From Cryptomeria japonica (taxonomy: Eukaryota; Streptophyta; Pinopsida; Cupressales; Cupressaceae): 64,000 bases of DNA. The DNA lies in the NCBI RefSeq assembly GCF_030272615.1, contig NC_081405.1, positions 152,564,113 through 152,628,112 on the forward strand. The letters are read 5' to 3'. The notes beneath the pieces are model-generated. The model was not told where the DNA came from. It made no database searches and saw nothing but the letters and a program-made list of their open reading frames with translations. Below, piece after piece: positions 58,128 through 64,000 of this stretch. The position numbers and the translations under genes were made by a program. How positions within the stretch are numbered: the first letter of the stretch is position 1; each line of letters starts with the position of its first letter.

Positions 58128-59237
58128 TGGATCTGCTGCAACTTGTTTAGAATTTTGAAAGATTTTGAGATCCAAGTTTTGGTTGCATCAGATCTGTGTT
58201 TGTCTTCTGTTTTTTATTTTGGAATAGGGGGTATTTTTTTTCGGTGCACTTTGAGCCCAAACGGACCTCACCGTTGAGCTCGTAGCACCCAAAAACCCCT
58301 ATTTCCATATAAAATTCGTCTGATTTGGACACAGTTGCACCAGGAGGCAAATTTTTTTTGGCCCCAAGGCTGTACGGCCCTAGGGCATGAAAACCGAGGC
58401 GGATTTTCAAAAAAAAATCAAAAAAAATAATTTAAAAACGCAGTTTTTTTGTTTAAAAAGCGCGCAGCCTTTTTTGGAGGGACGCGTAGCCCGGCGGCCA
58501 CCGCCGCAGGCGGTCACCACCAGCCGCGGCCCGGTCTCCACCGCCGCGCCGCCGGCACAGCCCCCGCCCGAGCGCCGCCCGACCCCAGCCCGCTCGCCGC
58601 CTGCGACCACCCCACGTGCCGCCGCCGCCCCTGCGCCGCCCCCTGCGCCACCAGCCCTAGCGCTAGCCCCTGGTCGCCCAGAGGACCAGGGGCTTATTTT
58701 TTTAAGCCCTTGAGGGCTTAAAGGGCCTATTTGAGCTTTTTTGGAGCAGTTTTACTAAATCGGGTATAACTCGGGCATTTTAGCTCAGATTTTCGAATGA
58801 AAATAGGCATTGGAAAGCTGGTTCCGTTTTGTAGTGTTTTTTGCCATTTGAAGTCAGAACAAGTTTTTTGCACTCCAGGAGCCATATCTTTTGCATACGG
58901 ACTCTGTTTTTCGAAAGCGAATAGGCGTCGGAAAGGTGGTTCTGTGCTCTTTCCAGATCTATAGTCTATTTCATCAGAAAAATCTTCAGGTGCTCCAAAT
59001 TTTGTCTCAACCCGTTATTGCTTTCTATCATTTTCTGGCTTTCAGTTTGTACTGGGGATTAGTTTTCTGCATTGTGGGGGGGTGTTTTCTCTTGCTTTCT
59101 GTTATTTACATCAGAAAACTAGAATTTACAAACACCAATACAAAAAAATCAAACCCCCTTCTGCATCTTCTGTCTAGTTCTGAAAGACCACTTAATAATA
59201 ATTAAAAATTCAGAGCAGTTGAGGCACAGTTCACAGG
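58128..59237 (+). promoter_or_regulatory. Copia-H long leader with GC-rich island
   Basis: About 1.1 kb separate the primer site from gag. The 58487-58690 part is extremely GC-rich (GCC and CCG runs) in an otherwise AT-rich element, and would fold strongly. Downstream, TTTTCGAATGAAAATAGGC..GGAAAGCTGGTTC (58790-58825) recurs as TTTTCGAAAGCGAATAGGC..GGAAAGGTGGTTC (58907-58943). The leader may hold packaging or translation signals, but this is inference. Pro/Ala frames across it are probably by-products of base composition. Confidence 0.5.
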
Positions 59238-60185
59238 ATGGCAGACAAACCTATTGAATCTCTCACACCGCATAATTACCACACTTGGAAGGGTCGCATG
59301 ATGACTCTTCTCCAGTCAAAAGGGTTATGGTCCTGTTTGGATGAGGTTCAGCCTCAGTTGACACGTCCTTTTGAGATTATGCAGCACAGGAACAATATGG
59401 ATCAGGCTATGGGATTGATGGCTTTACACATTTCCGACAGTCTCCAGTTTCATCTTGAGGGTTGTATCACTCCTCGAGCCATTTGGACCAAGTTTGAGGG
59501 ACTTTTTGGTACTGTCAATGAGTTCAGAGCTTTGCAACTTGAGGCAGAGTTAACTTCCTTGGTACGTGATTCATTTCCTTCTATTGAGGACTTTCTGATG
59601 AAGTTCAAACAGCAAAGATCTATCTTGCAAGGTTGTGGTAAGACTAAGACTGATACAGAGTGCATTTTCCTGATTCTCTCTAAGCTTCGGGGTCCATTTC
59701 AGATCTTCTCTTCGACCTTCTATTCCACCATGGATGCCTTGGGTGCTCGACATGTCATGCCTTCTTTTGAGGTCTTTTGTGATCGTCTGACTCGTGAGCA
59801 AGCTAAGCTTAAGCAGTTGGATTCACTTTCAAGTTCACAGAACCAAGCATTGGTAGCCCAGTCCTCCAAAGGAAAACAGAAGCAGAAACCGAAGCCTAAG
59901 AAAGATTCAGAGGCTAGTGAGAATCCCTCCAAGCCACCACCTAAGTCTGATTCAAAACCACAATTCAATTCTAAACAGGGCAAATCTTCAAAGTCTGGTG
60001 AGTCTTCCTCCAAGACTAAGAAGAAATCAGGTGATCCTTGCAGTTTTTGTGGCAAGGAAGGACATCCCGTTTCCAGGTGTTGGAAACGTTTAGAGGCTTT
60101 GGAGGAAGCCATGCAGCAGCATAATATCAGTGCACCACAGCCTCCTTCACAGCCCACAGGGAAAGGTCATGCTCTTTCTGCATGA
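59238..60185 (+). CDS. gag: Copia-H gag protein
   Basis: 315 residues from ATG 59238 (MADKPIESLTPHNYHTWKG) to TGA 60183. The first 150 residues are the copia capsid-type domain (LTPHNYHTWK, ALHISDSLQF). A Lys/Ser-rich linker comes next, then one zinc knuckle CSFCGKEGHPVSRC (CX2CX4HX4C, 60039-60080) and a Gln/Pro-rich tail. It would assemble virus-like particles around the element RNA in the cytoplasm. It ends just before the in-frame protease start, with a TGA between. Confidence 0.9.
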   Translation: MADKPIESLTPHNYHTWKGRMMTLLQSKGLWSCLDEVQPQLTRPFEIMQHRNNMDQAMGLMALHISDSLQFHLEGCITPRAIWTKFEGLFGTVNEFRALQLEAELTSLVRDSFPSIEDFLMKFKQQRSILQGCGKTKTDTECIFLILSKLRGPFQIFSSTFYSTMDALGARHVMPSFEVFCDRLTREQAKLKQLDSLSSSQNQALVAQSSKGKQKQKPKPKKDSEASENPSKPPPKSDSKPQFNSKQGKSSKSGESSSKTKKKSGDPCSFCGKEGHPVSRCWKRLEALEEAMQQHNISAPQPPSQPTGKGHALSA

Positions 60186-63100
60186 GCATTGTCCTCAGCG
60201 TCCACTTGGATTCTAGATTCTGGTGCCTCTCACCATATGACACACACACAGGATTTGGTCACTGCTCTTGCTTCGACAGGCACTAGACATATTGCAGTTG
60301 GTGACTCAGCACAACTTTCCGTTCAGGGTTCTGGTACTGTTTCATTGGATGGTGGTTGTCTTCAGGATGTGCTTTTGGTTCCTGACATTTCGACAAACCT
60401 TCTATCCGTTTATCAGATTTGCCACTCTGGCTCTGGTAAGACAGTTGAGTTCTCACCTCATGATGTGGTTATTCGAGATCTTCATGATCCTGACTTGGTT
60501 GTGGCTACTGGGAGTGTGGATTCTGCATCTCACTTATATAGTTTTGATGGCTTTGAGAGTTCAGACACTATTGGTTCCTTTCTTATAGCACATGCAGATT
60601 TAGTGAGCAGGCTTTGGCATGAGCGTTTTGGTCATGTCAATTACAGATATCTACAGCAGATGAGTACACAGGCACTTGTGATTGGGCTTCCACAGATTTC
60701 TTGTACAGATGGTGTATGTCATGGTTGTGTCCTTGGTAAACATCATCGAGATCCTTTTCCTAAGGGTCGAGCCTCTCGTGCTAGGGCAGCCCTAGAGTTG
60801 GTACACAGTGATCTTATCTCCTTTCCGACTCCTTTTTCAGGGGCCCGTTATGTACTCACTTTTATTGATGACTTCTCCAGACGTACATGGGTGTACTTTC
60901 TTAAGTACAAGTCTGATGTCTTTGACTCTTTCAGGAAGTTTAAGACATTTGTGGAGAAGCAATCTGGACTTTCTATCAGGAGGATACGCACAGATAATGG
61001 GGGGGAGTATGTAAATCAGGCTTTCAAAGATTTTTGCACTGAGCATGGTTTACAGCATCAGTTTACAGTTCCTTATACCCCTCAATAGAATGGTGTTGCT
61101 GAGAGAAAGAACAGAACCTTACGGGAGATGGCAAATTGTATGATACAGTCTCGAGCTATGAGTTCTTCATTTTGGGCTGAGGCAGTCAATTGTGCCAATT
61201 ATATTCAGAATCGGATGCCCCATAAGGCATTACGACATATGACTCCTGAGGAGGCTTGGACCCATGTCAAGCCTGATGTTTCTACATTCCGAGTTTTTGG
61301 TAGTGAGGCTTGGGCATTTATTCCTGATGCTCAGCGGATAGCCATGGAGAGGAAGAGCCGACCACTCATATTTGTTGGCTACTGTGAGGATGTTAAGGCA
61401 TACAGGTTATTTGATCCTGATTCCAGAGAGGTCTTGTTTCGGCGGGATGTCCAGTTTGATGAGTGCTATCCTCAGATGTATTCTCCATCACCAGCTTCTC
61501 CCTCATTGCCTACTCCTTCCTCTTCATCTCTTGAGGATTACTTATCTCTTGAGGATGATGTAGATCATGATCCACCATCTCCACCACCACCAGTTGCTCT
61601 GTCTTTGCCGAAGTGGGCCCGTGATACTGTTAATGCAGCTGGTTCTTTGGCAGGTGATCCTTCAGATACTCGTCGCACTCGTGCTCAGACATCTGGTTCT
61701 AGTCTTTTAAGTCATACCCTTTCAGATGATCCTCAAAAGTTTTCAGAGGTGACAGGACACCTAGAGTGGGATAGGGCCATGGATGAGGAGTATTCTTCTT
61801 TGATGAAGAATCATACTTGGGATCTTTGTTCTCTTCCTAAGGGAAGAAAGTTGGTTCGGTGCAAGTGGGTGTATCGTACCAAGTATGCTGCAGATGGTTC
61901 TATTGATAAGTATAAGGCCCGTCTTGTTGCGAAGGGGTTTTCTCAGGTAGAGGGTATTGACTACTCTGAGACCTTTGCTCCTGTCGCCAAGATGAATTCT
62001 ATACGCCTGGTACTTTCACTTGCAGCTTCACAGGGATGGACAGTGTTTCAGATGGATGTGAAGAGTGCCTTCTTGCATGGAGACCTACATGAGGAGATCT
62101 ATATGGAGCAGCCTCAGGGTTTTGTGCAGGACACTTCTTTGGTTTGCAGACTTCGACGTTCATTGTATGGTCTCAAACAAGCCCCCAGGGCTTGGTATGA
62201 GAAGATGGACTCCTTCTTGCTTTCCTCGCACTTCACACGCTGTCATTCCGATCACACAGTCTATATTCAGCGTCAGGAGGGTGATCTTTTGATTCTAGTG
62301 CTATATGTAGATGATCTCATCATTACAGGTAGCTCATCCTCCATGATTCAGAGTGTTCAGAGAGCTTTGATGGAGCAGTTTGAGATGACCGATCTTGGTC
62401 TCTTGCACTTCTTTCTGGGTCTACAGGTTATTCAGTCTTCAGATGGGATTTCCATTTTTCAGGAGAAGTATGCTCTTGATATGCTTCAGCGATTTGGCAT
62501 GCTTGATTGCAAGTCTGCCCCCACTCCATTTCAGTCAGGTGTTGTTTTGTCTTCCACTTGCTCTACTCCTTCAGTAGACCCCACTTTATACAGGCAGTTG
62601 GTTGGCAGTCTGTTGTACCTGACACATTCTCGTCCTGATCTTTCCTTTGCGGTTGGCCTTGTCTCTTGGTTCTCCCATGATCCTCATGAGAGCCATTGGC
62701 AAGCAGCCAAACATATTTTGAGATATATTCGGGGCACCACACATTATGGCATTCACTACTCTTCAGGATCCCCTCACATCATTGGCTTCACTGACTCCGA
62801 TTGGGCTGGTGATGTCAATGATCGGAAGTCTACTTCTGGCTTCATTTTTTGCCTTGGTTCTGGTCCTATCACATGGTCTTGCAAGAAGCAATTTGCTATT
62901 GCATTATCATCTACAGAGGCTGAGTACCGTGCAGCAGTGTTAGCTAGTCAGGAGGTTTTATGGCTTCGGCAGTCGATGACAGAGTTTGGGTTTCCTCCAG
63001 ATTGTCCCACTATTCTTTGGTGTGACAACCAGAGTGCCATTCACATTTCTCGCAACCCAGTAGAGCATCAGCGGACAAAGCACATTGAAATCCACATGCA

Positions 63101-63263
63101 CTTCATCAGACAGTTGATTCAGGATGGTTCTCTCATCTTGGAGTATATTCCTACAGAGGAGCAGGTTGCAGACATCTTCACTAAACCTTTGGCATCTCCG
63201 CGCTATCTTCAGTTGCGCTCAATGCTTGGGGTGAAGGAAGTTGTCCTTGGGGGGTCTCAGTGA
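60186..63263 (+). pseudogene. pol: Copia-H pol polyprotein (protease, integrase, RT, RNase H)
   Basis: This is the same frame as gag, past the TGA. Its first codons give ASTWILDSGASHHM, with the protease active-site DSGA at 60216-60227. No ATG precedes this; only TTG is at 60189. Integrase follows, with WHERFGHVNY and CHGC making the HHCC finger and D60810, D60993 and E61101 as the DDE triad. A TAG at 61086-61088 replaces the second Gln of the TPQQNG block between the second D and the E. RT has FQMDVKSAFLHGDL and YVDD at 62304-62315. RNase H has TDSDWAGD, STEAEYRA and CDNQSAIH, ending ADIFTKPL. Only the two stops break the 1028-codon frame. Confidence 0.9.
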
Positions 63264-63475
63264 GGCCTTCCTTCCTTCATGTTTTCTTTTCAGCATGATT
63301 CTTTATCTCTTTTTGGAGAGGAGTTTTTTCCCACTGGGTTTTCTCCTTTACTCCGCTTTATAGAGATTTTCTTGTATTCGGGTACCTCATCAGGCCTTGT
63401 TGCTGGGACCCTCTTTTGCATTGTAGTTCCTTTTCTTTTTTCTGCATTGTTTGTAGCTGCATTGTAGCTCATCTT

Positions 63476-63484
63476 AAGGGGGGG
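63476..63484 (+). other. Copia-H polypurine tract
   Basis: AAGGGGGGG abuts the 3' LTR and would prime plus-strand DNA synthesis. Confidence 0.85.
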
Positions 63485-63802
63485 TGTTAGAGTAAAGTAA
63501 TTAATTAACTTTGCTCTCCTCTTAAGATTTCCCTTTATGCACATATTAGTCATTTAATAATTAATATTTAATTATTAAATGCTCACACCTTAGGGTTAGG
63601 TTTTCCTTTTGGTGTTGATCTCCTTTATAAGGATTGATCTCTTGTATTATTCATATTCTTGATTCATTTTTCTCTGATAATACATCTTTTCTCTTTGTCA
63701 GAGCCAAAACCCTTGTATTCGTTCTCTCTCTTTCTCTGTGACAGGTTTCTTGCATGCAGGTTTCTTTTGGGTTTTGTGGATTTGTATTTCTCAAATCCTA
63801 CA
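63485..63802 (+). repeat. Copia-H 3' LTR
   Basis: 318 bases, identical to the 5' LTR except T for C at offset 290 (63774 against 58087). Followed by ATAAT. Confidence 0.95.
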
Positions 63803-63807
63803 ATAAT

Positions 63808-64000
63808 AATGGTAAAAGAAAGTTAGATACTCTCCCTATTAATCAAGAAAATTTGGCATTACTCATGGAAAAGACTAAAGAAATCAATATAGAAGAAGAA
63901 GAGGTAATACACAATATCCACTTAGTAGAATCATTAAATCAAGAAGAAAAGGACAAATTTATACAATTCTTCAAAGAACGCCCGATTTATTTTGTTTGGT
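63808..64000 (+). pseudogene. Gyp-D pol region before RT, second part
   Basis: The frame cut at 57797 resumes with NNGKRKLDTLPINQEN and a Glu/Ile-rich stretch, and reaches KFIQFFKERPIYFVW at the edge. That is the conserved approach to the gypsy RT domain, which lies beyond the window. No stop is present in this part. Confidence 0.65.

Larger units (their letters stand above)
57798..63802 (+). mobile_element. Copia-H: young, nearly complete Ty1/copia retrotransposon
   Basis: Two 318-base LTRs (57798-58115 and 63485-63802) differ at one base only. The flanking duplication is ATAAT (57793-57797 and 63803-63807). A TGGTATCAGAGC primer site follows the 5' LTR and a purine tract precedes the 3' LTR. 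Gag, protease, integrase, RT and RNase H are present in copia order. Defects seen are a TGA between gag and pol and a TAG in integrase. The LTR identity means a recent insertion, younger than any other element in the window. Confidence 0.97.
46746..64000 (+). mobile_element. Gyp-D: large Ty3/gypsy element, runs off the right edge
   Basis: A 5' LTR (46746-47946) is followed by a primer-like site, a leader of about 3 kb, gag, protease, a G-patch-like segment and the region leading to RT, which continues past 64000. It contains two solo LTRs and copia-H as younger insertions. RT and the 3' LTR are outside the window. Removing the inserts returns the gag and pre-RT parts to long frames with few frameshifts. 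Confidence 0.75.

Noticed and set aside
58387-58721. Pro/Ala/Arg-rich frames in the copia-H leader
   Set aside because: They overlap a GC-rich island in several frames, as expected from base composition. No start context or homology is visible.

Overview
This window reads as plant nuclear intergenic DNA from a large, retrotransposon-rich genome, possibly a gymnosperm, though I cannot name a species. Almost everything recognisable is LTR retrotransposon: Ty1/copia, including a Sirevirus-like group, and Ty3/gypsy with plant-type gag, G-patch and plant mobile domain sequences. There is also one LINE-like insertion. I found no intact single-copy host gene, tRNA, rRNA or CRISPR array. AT-rich spacers, poly(C) tracts, frames closed mostly by TAG, TAA or TGA with few indels, and nested insertions with 5-bp target duplications all fit this picture.

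Layout. (1) 1-11756: a decayed Ty3/gypsy element (Gyp-A), split in its protease by copia-1 (3395-10816, duplication TCAAT). Copia-1 has two LTRs, a tRNA-iMet type primer site, a coiled-coil CCHC gag frame and a long Lys/Glu-rich second frame, but no pol. (2) 11757-20574: a gag-only gypsy element (Gyp-3). Its 5' LTR holds a 1490-bp solo LTR (12233-13722), and its gag holds a 1240-bp LINE-like insertion (15771-17010) with a 14-bp target duplication. (3) 20575-22600: uncertain remnants plus an array of a short GATCRAGGATGTCC-type motif. (4) 22840-33720: a long unrecognised pseudo-frame, split by the antisense copia-2 (26136-33325, duplication TGGAT), which keeps decayed gag, integrase, RT and RNase H. 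(5) 35107-39803: a decayed gypsy element (Gyp-F), with a polypurine tract and LTR start at 39791-39804. (6) 42435-46195: an antisense gypsy 3' LTR followed by a decayed plant mobile domain (PMD) reading frame on the + strand. (7) 46746 to the right edge: a large gypsy element (Gyp-D) with a 5' LTR, long leader, gag, protease, G-patch-like segment and the region before RT. It is interrupted by solo LTRs at 50933-51961 and 53235-54428 and by the young, nearly complete copia-H (57798-63802, duplication ATAAT).

How the parts relate. Insertion order can be read from the nesting: copia-H, copia-1, copia-2 and the solo LTRs are younger than the gypsy frames they split. In the clean cases, removing the insert and one duplication copy brings the host frame back into phase. 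Copia-H has LTRs that differ at one base out of 318, so it is the youngest; its only visible coding defects are a TGA between gag and pol and a TAG in integrase. The older frames look decayed mainly by C-to-T change at CAG, CAA and CGA codons, as expected of heavily methylated plant repeats.
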